From Phyllobacterium sp. 628 (GTDB lineage Bacteria > Pseudomonadota > Alphaproteobacteria > Rhizobiales > Rhizobiaceae): a stretch of 64,000 nucleotides of DNA. The position numbers and the translations under genes are program-made. The stretch is taken from contig NZ_CP050301.1 of NCBI RefSeq assembly GCF_014189505.1, positions 255,501-319,500 on the forward strand, written 5' to 3'. Positions 27,214 to 36,735 of this stretch are shown one piece after another. The notes beneath the pieces were generated by a model, which worked only from the letters and a program-made list of their open reading frames with translations, was not told where the DNA came from and did no database searches. Numbering within the stretch: position 1 is the stretch's first letter; each line of letters starts with the position of its first letter.

Positions 27214-28470
27214 CTATTCCGCCGCGTGTGAGTCCACGCCCTGGCCAAAACGGTTCTCGATGTAATCGGCAACCATTTTCTGGAATTCCTGGGCGATACC
27301 GGCACCGCGCAAGGTCGCAACTTTCTTGCCATCAACAAAAACCGGCGCTGTCGGGGTTTCGCCGGTACCCGGCAGTGAAATGCCGATATCGGCCATTTTC
27401 GACTCGCCCGGTCCATTGACGATGCAGCCCATCACCGCGACGTTCAGCGCTTCAACACCGGGATATTTCTCCCGCCAGATTGGCATATTGTCGCGAATAT
27501 CGGTCTGGATCGACTGCGCCAACTCCTGAAACACCGTTGATGTGGTGCGCCCGCAACCGGGGCAAGCCGCAACGATCGGGATAAACTGGCGGAACCCCAT
27601 GGTCTGCAGCAATTCCTGCGCCACTTGTACTTCGCGGGTTCGGTCGCCATTCGGCTCCGGCGTCAGTGAAATACGGATCGTATCGCCAATTCCCTGTTGC
27701 AGAAGAATGCCGAGCGCTGCCGATGAGGCAACAATGCCCTTGGAGCCCATACCGGCCTCAGTCAGGCCCAGATGCAACGCATGGTCGCAGCGCCGTGCCA
27801 GTTCTGCATAGACGGCAATCAGGTCCTGCACCTGACTGACCTTCGCGGAAAGGATGATTTTCGAGCGCGGCAGGCCGATTTCTTCCGCCAACTGCGAGGA
27901 AATCAGCGCCGACTGGACAATGGCTTCGCGGGTGACTTGCTCAGCCGTCAATGGCGCACCAGCCGCATGGTTCTGATCCATCAGCGCCGTCAGCAATTCC
28001 TGATCGAGCGAACCCCAATTGACGCCAATGCGTACCGGCTTGTCATAGCGGATCGCCATTTCGATGATCGCACCGAATTGCGCGTCCTTCTTGTCCTTGA
28101 AGCCCACATTGCCGGGATTGATGCGGTATTTCGCCAGAGCTTCAGCGCAGGCCGGATGATCGGCCAGCAGTTTGTGTCCGATATAATGGAAATCGCCGAC
28201 CAGCGGCACGTTCAATCCCAGTCTGTCCAGCCGTTCACGAATTTTCGGGACGGCAGCTGCCGACTCGTCGCGATCAACCGTGATACGCACGATCTGCGAC
28301 CCGGCGCGCGACAGCGCCGCAACCTGTGCAACGGTCCCGTCAATATCGGCAGTATCCGTATTGGTCATCGACTGCACAACGACGGGCGCGCCTCCGCCAA
28401 CCATGACACCACCCACATCGACGCCAACAGACGGACGGCGGGCAAAAGGTTGCGAATAATAGTCAGACAT
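27214..28470 (-). CDS. ispG: 4-hydroxy-3-methylbut-2-en-1-yl diphosphate synthase
   Basis: A 418-residue [4Fe-4S] enzyme of the MEP isoprenoid pathway that reduces methylerythritol cyclodiphosphate to HMBPP. The N-terminal TIM barrel ([38 protein letters not shown]) is followed by cluster cysteines in CPGCGRTTS near residue 300 and in [11 protein letters not shown] near 350. The long-insert form is usual in alphaproteobacteria. It meets ispA tail to tail, so two isoprenoid genes are paired. Confidence 0.95.
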   Translation of the reverse strand: MSDYYSQPFARRPSVGVDVGGVMVGGGAPVVVQSMTNTDTADIDGTVAQVAALSRAGSQIVRITVDRDESAAAVPKIRERLDRLGLNVPLVGDFHYIGHKLLADHPACAEALAKYRINPGNVGFKDKKDAQFGAIIEMAIRYDKPVRIGVNWGSLDQELLTALMDQNHAAGAPLTAEQVTREAIVQSALISSQLAEEIGLPRSKIILSAKVSQVQDLIAVYAELARRCDHALHLGLTEAGMGSKGIVASSAALGILLQQGIGDTIRISLTPEPNGDRTREVQVAQELLQTMGFRQFIPIVAACPGCGRTTSTVFQELAQSIQTDIRDNMPIWREKYPGVEALNVAVMGCIVNGPGESKMADIGISLPGTGETPTAPVFVDGKKVATLRGAGIAQEFQKMVADYIENRFGQGVDSHAAE

Positions 28471-28541
28471 CGTCGAGCTCCAGATATTCCCTTCACGTGG
28501 CGCAGCGCATGCTCTGTGTCAACACCATGTGACATTAACAC

Positions 28542-28591
28542 GGCAAATTCAAAACAAATGAATAGGGCAAATTCAAAGCAAATGCGCATTT
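28542..28591. repeat. Two 19-bp direct repeats and a palindrome between ispG and bdhA
   Basis: GGCAAATTCAAAACAAATG at 28542-28560 recurs with one change at 28566-28584 (period 24 bp). The second copy runs into the 12-bp palindrome AAATGCGCATTT at 28580-28591. The set sits 70-120 bp upstream of ispG, within the divergent ispG/bdhA promoter region, where a regulator could bind. No regulator is identified. Confidence 0.5.
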
Positions 28592-28724
28592 CGATCACGG
28601 CAGAGTGAAGCACATGACGAAGTGTTCACGTTCCAAAGCTGGTAATTTTGCTGCAATGCAATATATTCCCCTCGCCTTCAACACGGTTAATAGGGTCCAG
28701 ACCCTAATCCAAAGGAAGTAACTC

Positions 28725-29504
28725 ATGGCTAAGAAGACCGCAGTCGTTACAGGTTCCAACTCCGGCATTGGACTGGGTTCCGCTCACGCCCTTGCAGCGG
28801 CGGGCTACAATGTGGTGATCAACTCCTTCACCGACCGGCCGGAGGATCACAACCTTGCCAAGGAAATCGCCGCCAAGCATGGCACCGGCTGCGCCTATAT
28901 CAAGGCCGACATGTCGAAGGGCGATGAATGCCGCGCACTGATCGATCAGGCTGCAGCCACGTTCGGCAGCGTCGATGTGCTGGTCAACAATGCCGGCATC
29001 CAGTTCGTCGCGCCGGTTGACGAATTCCCGACGGAAAAATGGGATGCGATCATCGCCATTAATCTCACCTCGGCGTTCCACACCACTGCCGCAGCGCTTC
29101 CCTATATGAAAAAAGCCGGATGGGGCCGCATCATCAATATCGCCTCCGCCCATGGCCTGCGCGCATCGCCGTTTAAATCCGCCTATGTTGCCGCCAAGCA
29201 CGGCGTTCTCGGTCTGACCAAAACCGTGGCACTGGAAGTGGCGGAAAAGCACATCACCAGCAACGCCATCTGCCCAGGCTATGTGCTGACGCCCCTGGTG
29301 GAGGCGCAGATCCCGGATCAGATGAAGGCACACAACATGGACCGCGAAACGGTCATTCGCGAAGTCATGCTCGACAGGCAAGCGACGAAGGAATTCGCCA
29401 CGGTTGACCAGATCGGCGCAACGGTTGTCTTCCTCGCCAGCGATGCTGCCGCGCAGATCACCGGAACGTCCATTTCTGTCGATGGCGGCTGGACGGCTCA
29501 GTGA
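28725..29504 (+). CDS. bdhA: D-3-hydroxybutyrate dehydrogenase
   Basis: A 259-residue short-chain dehydrogenase that oxidises (R)-3-hydroxybutyrate to acetoacetate with NAD in PHB degradation. Nucleotide loop TGSNSGIGLG near residue 9, NNAGIQFVAPVDEFP near 90, catalytic ASAHGLRASPFKSAYVAAKHG (Ser, Tyr, Lys; near 142-160), C-terminal VDGGWTAQ. The segment after the active site matches BdhA rather than other SDRs. Ribosome-binding AAGGAAG lies before the ATG. Its stop overlaps the start of the patatin-like gene. Confidence 0.95.
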   Translation: MAKKTAVVTGSNSGIGLGSAHALAAAGYNVVINSFTDRPEDHNLAKEIAAKHGTGCAYIKADMSKGDECRALIDQAAATFGSVDVLVNNAGIQFVAPVDEFPTEKWDAIIAINLTSAFHTTAAALPYMKKAGWGRIINIASAHGLRASPFKSAYVAAKHGVLGLTKTVALEVAEKHITSNAICPGYVLTPLVEAQIPDQMKAHNMDRETVIREVMLDRQATKEFATVDQIGATVVFLASDAAAQITGTSISVDGGWTAQ

Positions 29505-30622
29505 TGAACCACAAACCCAAGGTCATCAACATCGCGCTTCAGGGCGGCGGTTCCCACGGCGCGTTCACCTGGGGCGTGCTGGACCGCATCCTTGAGGACG
29601 GGCGGCTGACCATTGAAGGCATTTCCGGCACCAGTGCCGGCGCCATGAACGCCGTTGCTCTGGCCGATGGCTGGAGCCGCAACGGCCGCGAAGGCGCCCG
29701 CGAAAAGCTGCAGGAGTTCTGGCGGGCCGTGGCGCGCAGCGGGCAGTTCAGCCCGGTGCAGCGCACGCCATGGGACCGTTTTTTCGGCAACTGGTCGGTG
29801 GAAAACGGCATCGGTTACAATTTCTTCGAGCAGATGTCGCGGATGTTCTCACCCTATGAAATCAATCCGCTCAATCTCAACCCCTTGCGGGATGTGGTGG
29901 ACAGGGAAATCGATTTCGACCGCGTAAAGGCCTGCTCTGATCTCAAACTGTTCATCTCGGCCACCAATGTCGAGAGCGGACGTCTGCGTGTCTTCTCGCA
30001 GTCCGAACTCAATGCAGATGTCGTCATGGCGTCCGCGTGCCTGCCCTATATTTTTCAGGCGGTCGAAATTGAGGGCGAGCCCTATTGGGATGGCGGGTAT
30101 GGCGGCAATCCGGCGCTTTATCCGTTCTTTTATTCGACAATCAGCAAGGATGTACTGCTGATCCAGATCAATCCGATTGAGCGGCGCGGCGCACCCAAGA
30201 CTGCCCGCGAAATCACCGACCGGATCGATGAGATCACCTTCAACGCCGCATTGCTTCGGGAATTCCGCTCGATTGCCTTCGTCAATTCACTGCTGGATTC
30301 CGGCCGGATCGAGCACACCGAATACAAGCATATCCGCATGCATCGCATTGATGCGGACGTTGCTTTGGCAGGGCTTTCCGCCTCGTCCAAGATCAATGCC
30401 GAATGGGCCTTCCTCGAATATCTGCGAGATTTGGGTCAGGCGGCAGCCGACGACTGGCTGGAAGAACATTTCGATGCCATCGGCGAACACGCCACGCTGG
30501 ATCTATCAGGCGAGCTGGCGCCGGAAATGAACTTTGGTGAAAGAACCAAGAAGACCGGCAGACGCGTTACGGACTTTCTTATCCATCGCAAGAAGCCGGG
30601 TGTCGGGGCACGCCGGGCCTGA
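29504..30622 (+). CDS. Patatin-like phospholipase/esterase
   Basis: A 372-residue patatin-fold hydrolase: oxyanion loop LQGGGSHGAFTWG near residue 14, nucleophile elbow GISGTSAGAMNAV (Ser near 48) and catalytic Asp in DGGYGGNPALYPF near 200, then a C-terminal DUF3734-type domain. GTG 29501 and ATG 29504 are both usable; either overlaps the bdhA TGA, which indicates translational coupling. The pairing suggests action on PHB or on the membrane around granules, but this is inference from position; family members act on phospholipids or acyl esters. Confidence 0.87.
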   Translation: MNHKPKVINIALQGGGSHGAFTWGVLDRILEDGRLTIEGISGTSAGAMNAVALADGWSRNGREGAREKLQEFWRAVARSGQFSPVQRTPWDRFFGNWSVENGIGYNFFEQMSRMFSPYEINPLNLNPLRDVVDREIDFDRVKACSDLKLFISATNVESGRLRVFSQSELNADVVMASACLPYIFQAVEIEGEPYWDGGYGGNPALYPFFYSTISKDVLLIQINPIERRGAPKTAREITDRIDEITFNAALLREFRSIAFVNSLLDSGRIEHTEYKHIRMHRIDADVALAGLSASSKINAEWAFLEYLRDLGQAAADDWLEEHFDAIGEHATLDLSGELAPEMNFGERTKKTGRRVTDFLIHRKKPGVGARRA

Positions 30623-30623
30623 A

Positions 30624-30654
30624 AAAACGGGCGGGCGCAAGGCTCGCCCGTTGT
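30624..30654 (+). terminator. Terminator of the bdhA-patatin operon
   Basis: Stem AACGGGCG/CGCCCGTT with a loop rich in GC, immediately after the patatin-like gene stop, with an A-run before it and TTGT after it. The T-run is weak. Confidence 0.65.
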
Positions 30655-30754
30655 CACATCGCGAGATCGATAGCCGACTTAGTTCTTGACGATCTCGACT
30701 GGACCACGAATATAACCGGGCTTATTGGCCATGAGGTTGAAAGCAACCGCTGGC

Positions 30755-31966
30755 TCAGGTGTTCTCGTTGCGGTCGGCGCTTGATGCGAGATTAGCCATC
30801 AGGAAAACCACGACGAGCAGGCCGGCAAGCACCAGATAGACCGGGCCAAATCCTGTTCGCCCGCCAACGAAGCCGATGGCTGAAGGCGCAACGAGAATGC
30901 CGGAATAGCCCATCAGCGTAACGAGACTGAGCGCGACGCCCGAGGATGTTCCCTTCTGGTTGCCCGCCGCCGAGAAAGCAATTGGCACCATATTGGCAAT
31001 GCCGAGCCCCGAAAACGCAAAGGCGAGAATGGCGATCCACGGCGTCGGGGCGAGGCTGGCGACCAGCATGCCGGACGCACCGATCAAAGCAGAAACCCGC
31101 AGGGTTTTGACCGCGCCAAACCGGTTGCGCACGCCATCGCCGAGAAATCGCATAACCGACATGGTACCGGAGAAGGCGGCAAAGGCGAAGCCTGCGGTGG
31201 CAATATCCGCGCCGCGCTCCTGCTTGAGATACAAGGCCGCCCAATCGAGAACCGAACCCTCCGGCACCATGGAAAACAGCGCCATGATACCGATCAGGTA
31301 GATCAGTGGATCGGTCGGGAAAGCCAGTTTCTGCTTCTTCTCATGCACAACAGGCGCGTCTTCGGTGATCATATAGCGGAACGCAACAAGGCCAAGAACC
31401 ACTGCGATCCCCGTGACGACAGCCGCGTGCATCAGATGGCCCTGCGCTTCGATCAGCAAGCCGCCCAGCGCGCCGCCGGCAAAACCGCCAAGGCTCCAGA
31501 AGCCATGCGAGGACGACATCACGGCGCGCGACAGCTTCTTCTCCACCTCAACCGCATTGGCATTCATTGCCACATCCATGCCGCCGATGACGGCGCCAAA
31601 CAGGAAGAGCGCCGGGGCTGCCAGATAAAGATTGGGCGCCAGCGCAACCAGCAGCAATGAGAAGCTGCAGAATATGGCAAAGCCCTGCACCACCGCACGT
31701 GAACCGTAGCGGCCAATGAGATAGCCGCACCATGGCATGGCTGCCAGCGCACCAAGGCCGAAAACCAGGATCATCAGGCCGAGGGTAAACTCGCTGATAT
31801 GCAGACGGGTCATGAAAACCGGGATTTGCGGCGCCCAGCTGCCGACCAGAAAGCCATTGAAGAAAAATGCAGTGGCAACGGCCCAGCGGCCATAAACCGC
31901 CTTCTTGCGGTAGACAGAGGCATCCATCATTGTATCACCGGCTTGATTTTCGAACAGGACAGACAT
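30755..31966 (-). CDS. MFS transporter, YbjJ/fucose-permease-like
   Basis: A 403-residue membrane protein with about twelve hydrophobic segments: GFLVGSWAPQIPVFMTRL near residue 35, motif A-like GYLIGRYGSRAVVQG near 80, MDVAMNANAVEVEK near 125, a phrase seen in YbjJ/FucP-related carriers. Start at MSVLFENQ because the ATG lies one base after the stop of the DeoR-type gene (TAAAATG), a clear sign of an operon; the next in-frame start is at 31930. Substrate is probably a sugar or sugar-like compound, inferred from the DeoR neighbour. Confidence 0.85.
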   Translation of the reverse strand: MSVLFENQAGDTMMDASVYRKKAVYGRWAVATAFFFNGFLVGSWAPQIPVFMTRLHISEFTLGLMILVFGLGALAAMPWCGYLIGRYGSRAVVQGFAIFCSFSLLLVALAPNLYLAAPALFLFGAVIGGMDVAMNANAVEVEKKLSRAVMSSSHGFWSLGGFAGGALGGLLIEAQGHLMHAAVVTGIAVVLGLVAFRYMITEDAPVVHEKKQKLAFPTDPLIYLIGIMALFSMVPEGSVLDWAALYLKQERGADIATAGFAFAAFSGTMSVMRFLGDGVRNRFGAVKTLRVSALIGASGMLVASLAPTPWIAILAFAFSGLGIANMVPIAFSAAGNQKGTSSGVALSLVTLMGYSGILVAPSAIGFVGGRTGFGPVYLVLAGLLVVVFLMANLASSADRNENT

Positions 31967-31967
31967 T

Positions 31968-32750
31968 TTATTCACCAGAATGGTCGGCAATGACCACATC
32001 CACACCTGCCGCACGGATCCGGTTGAGGATCGCCTGATCCGCTGTCTGGTCGGTGATAAGCGTGGAAATGGTCGATATGGGGGCGATGGCAAACGGGCCT
32101 TGCTTCAAAAGCTTTTCCGCTGTTGTGAGGAGAATGACCTCGTTGCAGGCTTGGCTCATGGCCAGTTTCAGCCGGGCATCTTCATAATTCTGCGCCCGCA
32201 GCATCAGGCTTTCATCGACGGCACAGGCACCGAGAATGCAATAATCCACATGCATGGACTGTACTTCGGCCAAGGGTGATTGACCGATGACACTGCGAGT
32301 CAGCCGGTTCAGCGTGCCGCCGAGAAGGATGACTTCACATAAGGGATGATCCAGTGCCGCGGAAGCAATATCCGGCGAACTGGTGATGATACACAGCTGC
32401 AGATCATCCGACAGGGCCCGGACAAACTCCAGAACCGTGGTGCTTGAGTCGAGAAACAGCGTCGCATTGGTGGGAATTCTCTGCGCGGCCGCAAGTCCGA
32501 TCGCCCTTTTTCCGGCGGTCTGGTCGCTGGCCCGCTGGCTGAAGCTGCGCAGGCTTGGCTTGGTACGTGATGCACCGCCATGGAAACGCTGTACCAGCCC
32601 CAGTTCGGAAAGCTCTTTCAAATCCCGGCGGATGGAATCTTCTGAAACACCGAATTCCACCGCCACGGCATTGGCCAAAACCCGGCCGGACTCATTGATC
32701 CGTTTGAGGATCATGCTCTTTCGTTCATCCGGAGACAGGTCTTTGGTCAT
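31968..32750 (-). CDS. DeoR/GlpR family transcriptional regulator
   Basis: A 260-residue repressor. The N-terminal helix-turn-helix (RVLANAVAVEFGVSEDSIRRDL, then LQRFHGGA-type wing) is followed by a DeoR C-terminal sugar-phosphate sensor domain (TLFLDSSTTVLEFVRAL, VILLGGTLNRLTRSVIG, VDYCILGACAVDES). DeoR proteins respond to phosphorylated sugars or polyols. It precedes the MFS gene with a one-base spacing, so it likely controls its own operon. Start at MTKDLSPDERKS; the ribosome-binding site is weak. Confidence 0.9.
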   Translation of the reverse strand: MTKDLSPDERKSMILKRINESGRVLANAVAVEFGVSEDSIRRDLKELSELGLVQRFHGGASRTKPSLRSFSQRASDQTAGKRAIGLAAAQRIPTNATLFLDSSTTVLEFVRALSDDLQLCIITSSPDIASAALDHPLCEVILLGGTLNRLTRSVIGQSPLAEVQSMHVDYCILGACAVDESLMLRAQNYEDARLKLAMSQACNEVILLTTAEKLLKQGPFAIAPISTISTLITDQTADQAILNRIRAAGVDVVIADHSGE

Positions 32751-32888
32751 GGGAACAACAATCAATATGAGCAGGAATCGGCACACCTGCACTGGGCCAG
32801 CAATTTAATCTGCAGGCACCATAATGCTTATATCGGCATTTTTCAATGCATGATTTTGCCGATATCGGCAAATATGCGTTTAAGGGCT

Positions 32889-33044
32889 CATTGGCATGAA
32901 TATTGTGCGTGGTTCGACAAGCTCACCATGAGGGAAATAGGTGGGTTGCGGGAGTTAAGTTCTGCAATCTTTGCACGTACTACGCAGCCCATCCCTGTCC
33001 CTCATGGTGAGCTTGTCGAACCACGCACAATATTCATGCCAATG
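32889..33044. repeat. Palindromic dispersed repeat, copy 2 (47-bp perfect arms)
   Basis: The arm at 32889-32935 is exactly repeated in reverse complement at 32998-33044, separated by 62 bp. The inner 26 bp of each arm (TGGTTCGACAAGCTCACCAT onward) match copy 1 at 14130-14234; the outer 21 bp are specific to this copy. It fills most of the 346-bp gap 32751-33096, downstream of pyc and upstream of the DeoR gene. I see nothing else in that gap except possible promoter sequence near 32751-32880. Confidence 0.9.
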
Positions 33045-33096
33045 GTTGCAAGCCACCTCCATCAATGACGGAGGTGGTGCAGTCAATCTTCAACCT

Positions 33097-36000
33097 CTAC
33101 TCGTAAACCGCGAGCAGGTCCTTGGCATCGATCTGGTCACCGGCGCGCACCAGAATTTCGGCAAGTACACCATCGCGTTCCGCGCGCAATGCGGTTTCCA
33201 TCTTCATTGCCTCGATGGACAACAGCACGTCACCAGCATTGACCTTCTGGCCGGCACTGACACCCACCGTCGAGACAATACCCGGCATCGGTGCGCCGAC
33301 ATGCTTGTCATTGGCAAGTTCGGTCTTGCGGCGCACGCCCGCACCACTTGCACGGGTGCGGTCCGGCACTTTCACGCGGCGTGGCTGGCCATTCATTTCG
33401 AAGAACACTGTAACCATGCCCTTCTCATCGGGCTCGCCCACTGCCTGATTGCGCACCACAAGCGTCTTGCCCTGTTCGATGGTGAGGAAAACTTCCTCCT
33501 CCTGCGCCAGCCCGTAGAAATAGACATGCGTCGGCAGCACGCTGGTCGGCCCATATGTGCCATGCGTGACAGCAAAATCGGTAAAGACCTTGGGATACAT
33601 CAGGTACGAAGCAAACTCCTGATCGCTGATCTTGCGCTCCAGTTTTTCTTCAATGTCTTTGCGCTCGACAATAAGATCGGCGGGCGCCAGCAGCGAACCC
33701 GGACGTTCAGTGAACGGCTTCTCGTCCTTGAGGATCTTCTTCTGGATATCCTTGGGCCAGCCTTGCGGCGGCTGTCCGAGATCACCGCGCATCATCGACA
33801 CAACCGAATCCGGGAAAGAAATATCCTTGTCCGGGTTCTTCACATCGGCAACGGAAAGATCCTGACTCACCATCATCAGTGCCATATCGCCGACAACCTT
33901 CGACGATGGCGTTACCTTGACGATATCACCGAACATCTGGTTCACGTCCGCATAGGCCTGCGCCACCTCGTGCCAACGGGTTTCAAGGCCCAGCGAACGC
34001 GCCTGCTCCTTGAGATTGGTGAACTGGCCACCCGGCATTTCATGCAGGTAAACTTCCGACGCCGGTCCCTTCAGATCGCTCTCGAAGGCGGCATATTGCG
34101 TGCGCACCGCTTCCCAATAGAAGGAAATGCGGCGGATCCATTCGGGATCAAGCCCCGGATCACGCTCCGTGCCCTTAAGCGCCTCGACAATCGAGCCAAG
34201 GCAGGGCTGCGAGGTATTGCCCGAGAGGGAGTCCATGGCAGCATCAACCACATCCACACCAGCGTCCACCGCCGCAAGCACGGTCGCGGCAGCAATACCC
34301 GACGTATCATGGGTGTGGAAATGCAATGGCAGGTCGGTTGCCTCGCGGAGCGCCTTGAACAGCACCTTGGCAGCGCCCGGCTTGAGCAGTCCGGCCATGT
34401 CCTTGACGCAGATGATATGCGCTCCGGCCTTTTCCACCTGCTGTGCCAGATCGACATAATATTTCAGATCATATTTCGGCCGGGCAGAATTCAGGATGTC
34501 GCCGGTGTAGCAGATGGCAGCTTCACACAGCTTGTCCTCTTCCAGCACCGCGTCCATGGTAACGCGCATGTTTTCAACCCAGTTGAGACTGTCGAAAACA
34601 CGGAACACATCAACACCGCCCCGCGCCGCCTGCTGTACGAAATACTTGACCACATTGTCCGGATAGCTCTTGTAGCCGACACCATTGGCGCCGCGCAAAA
34701 GCATCTGCAGCAGAATATTGGGCGCCGCTTCGCGAATTTCCGCCAGCCGTTCCCATGGATCTTCCGTCAGGAAGCGCATGGCCACATCGAAGGTCGCACC
34801 GCCCCAGCATTCGAGCGAGAACAATTGCGGCAGGGCGCGGGCATAGGTGCCGGCAACTCGGGCAATATCGAACGTGCGCATGCGCGTTGCCAGCAATGAC
34901 TGGTGGCCATCGCGCATCGTCGTATCGGTAAAGAGAGCACGCTTTTCGTTGCGCATCCACTCACCGAATTTCTTCGGGCCAAGCTGGTCCAAAAGCTGCT
35001 TGGTCCCGTCAGGGATTGGCGTCTCGATGAAGGGCACGCGCGGCAATGCAGCCTCTTCGGGCGGCGTGGCACGGCCCTTGGTTTCGGGATGGCCGTTGAC
35101 TGTCACGTCGGCGAGATAGGTCAAAAGCTTGGTGGCGCGATCCTGCCGCTTCACCTGCTCGAACAGTTCCGGCGTCGTATCAATGAATTTGGTGGTGTAG
35201 GTATTATCGGTGAACTTCGGATGCGTGATGATCGCTTCAAGGAAGGTCAGGTTTGTCGCGACACCGCGAATACGGAATTCGCGCAACGCGCGATGCATGC
35301 GGTGAATGGTTTCCTCGGGGGTAGGCGACCAGGCTGTGATTTTTTCCAGAAGCGGATCATAGAACCGCGTGATCACGGCACCGGAATAGGCGGTGCCGCC
35401 ATCGAGACGAATGCCAAAACCTGTCGCGCCGCGATAGGCGGTGATGCGGCCATAATCCGGAATGAAATTCTGCTCAGGATCTTCCGTCGTGATACGGCAC
35501 TGCAAGGCGTGGCCGTTCAGCTTGATATCTTTCTGGGCGGGAACACCGGATTCCGGCGTGCCGATGGTCGCCCCTTCCAGAATACGGATCTGTGCCTTGA
35601 CGATGTCAATGCCGGTCACCTCTTCAGTCACCGTGTGCTCCACCTGAATACGTGGATTGACCTCGATGAAATAGAACTGATCCGTATCGGCGTCCATCAG
35701 AAACTCGATGGTGCCAGCACCGATATACGCGGTTTCCTTGGCGATCTTCAAACCGTAATCGGAAATCTCCTTGCGCTGCGCTTCGTTGAGATAGGGCGCG
35801 GGCGCGCGCTCCACGACCTTCTGGTTACGCCGCTGGATCGAACAATCGCGCTCGAACAGGTGTACAGCGTTGCCATGTGTATCACCAAGAATCTGCACTT
35901 CGACGTGGCGGGCGCGCTGCACCAGTTTTTCCAGATAGACTTCATCCTTGCCGAAGGCCGCCTTGGCCTCGCGCTTGCCCTCGGTGACTTCGCGGGCAAT

Positions 36001-36552
36001 ATCATCCGGCGAGAAAATCGCCCGCATACCGCGTCCGCCGCCACCCCATGACGCCTTCAACATGACTGGGTAGCCAATCGTCTCGGCAAGCTTCTTCACG
36101 TCGTCCATATTATCCGGCAGCGGCTCTGTCGCCGGCACTACGGGAACGCCGATTTCAATGGCGAGATTGCGCGCGGCGACCTTGTTGCCAAGACGGCGCA
36201 TGGTTTCCGGCTTTGGTCCGATAAAGATAATTCCCGCCTCACCGCAGGCTTCGGCAAATTCCGGACTTTCCGACAGAAGCCCGTAACCCGGATGGATCGC
36301 ATCGGCGCCGGACAGTTTGGCAACGCGGATAATTTCCTCGATCGACAGATAGCTTTCGATCGGTCCCATATCTTTGGCAAGATGCGGCCCACGCCCGACC
36401 TGATAGGATTCGTCCGCCTTGAAACGGTGCAGTGCCAGCTTGTCTTCTTCTGCCCATATCGCCACGGTTTTCATGCCAAGTTCGTTGGCGGCGCGGAACA
36501 CACGGATAGCGATTTCTGATCGGTTGGCGACAAGGATTTTCTTGATAGGCAA
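33097..36552 (-). CDS. pyc: Pyruvate carboxylase
   Basis: A 1151-residue biotin enzyme that carboxylates pyruvate to oxaloacetate (anaplerosis). Domains in order: biotin carboxylase (IKKILVANRSEIAIRVFRAA at the start, ATP-grasp GGGGRGMR near 165), carboxyltransferase (TTMRDGHQSLLATRMRT near 550, metal-binding HFHTHDTSG near 750), allosteric region, and C-terminal biotinyl domain with EAMKMET near 1115. Single-chain length is normal for the family. No neighbouring gene is within operon distance. Confidence 0.97.
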   Translation of the reverse strand: MPIKKILVANRSEIAIRVFRAANELGMKTVAIWAEEDKLALHRFKADESYQVGRGPHLAKDMGPIESYLSIEEIIRVAKLSGADAIHPGYGLLSESPEFAEACGEAGIIFIGPKPETMRRLGNKVAARNLAIEIGVPVVPATEPLPDNMDDVKKLAETIGYPVMLKASWGGGGRGMRAIFSPDDIAREVTEGKREAKAAFGKDEVYLEKLVQRARHVEVQILGDTHGNAVHLFERDCSIQRRNQKVVERAPAPYLNEAQRKEISDYGLKIAKETAYIGAGTIEFLMDADTDQFYFIEVNPRIQVEHTVTEEVTGIDIVKAQIRILEGATIGTPESGVPAQKDIKLNGHALQCRITTEDPEQNFIPDYGRITAYRGATGFGIRLDGGTAYSGAVITRFYDPLLEKITAWSPTPEETIHRMHRALREFRIRGVATNLTFLEAIITHPKFTDNTYTTKFIDTTPELFEQVKRQDRATKLLTYLADVTVNGHPETKGRATPPEEAALPRVPFIETPIPDGTKQLLDQLGPKKFGEWMRNEKRALFTDTTMRDGHQSLLATRMRTFDIARVAGTYARALPQLFSLECWGGATFDVAMRFLTEDPWERLAEIREAAPNILLQMLLRGANGVGYKSYPDNVVKYFVQQAARGGVDVFRVFDSLNWVENMRVTMDAVLEEDKLCEAAICYTGDILNSARPKYDLKYYVDLAQQVEKAGAHIICVKDMAGLLKPGAAKVLFKALREATDLPLHFHTHDTSGIAAATVLAAVDAGVDVVDAAMDSLSGNTSQPCLGSIVEALKGTERDPGLDPEWIRRISFYWEAVRTQYAAFESDLKGPASEVYLHEMPGGQFTNLKEQARSLGLETRWHEVAQAYADVNQMFGDIVKVTPSSKVVGDMALMMVSQDLSVADVKNPDKDISFPDSVVSMMRGDLGQPPQGWPKDIQKKILKDEKPFTERPGSLLAPADLIVERKDIEEKLERKISDQEFASYLMYPKVFTDFAVTHGTYGPTSVLPTHVYFYGLAQEEEVFLTIEQGKTLVVRNQAVGEPDEKGMVTVFFEMNGQPRRVKVPDRTRASGAGVRRKTELANDKHVGAPMPGIVSTVGVSAGQKVNAGDVLLSIEAMKMETALRAERDGVLAEILVRAGDQIDAKDLLAVYE

Positions 36553-36735
36553 GGCGAAAACTCCGAAATCTCAAAAAGGCAATATGAGCGGTAAAACCCT
36601 TATTGGGCGACGCGATTGCTGCACTGCAAACAACGCATATTGACCATAAGAAACGCAAATGTCCAACAGCAAAATGCCCGGTAGAAGACCGGATATTTCA
36701 CGGATTGTATCAGCAACGAAACTTTTGATTAAATC

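Noticed and set aside
14130..33044. Palindromic repeats as CRISPR repeats or transposon ends
   Set aside because: Only two distant inverted pairs, no regular spacing or spacers, no cas genes and no transposase between the arms.
32971..34899. Plus-strand open frame of 642 codons
   Set aside because: Antisense to pyc, with the composition of a mirrored GC-rich gene and no family resemblance.
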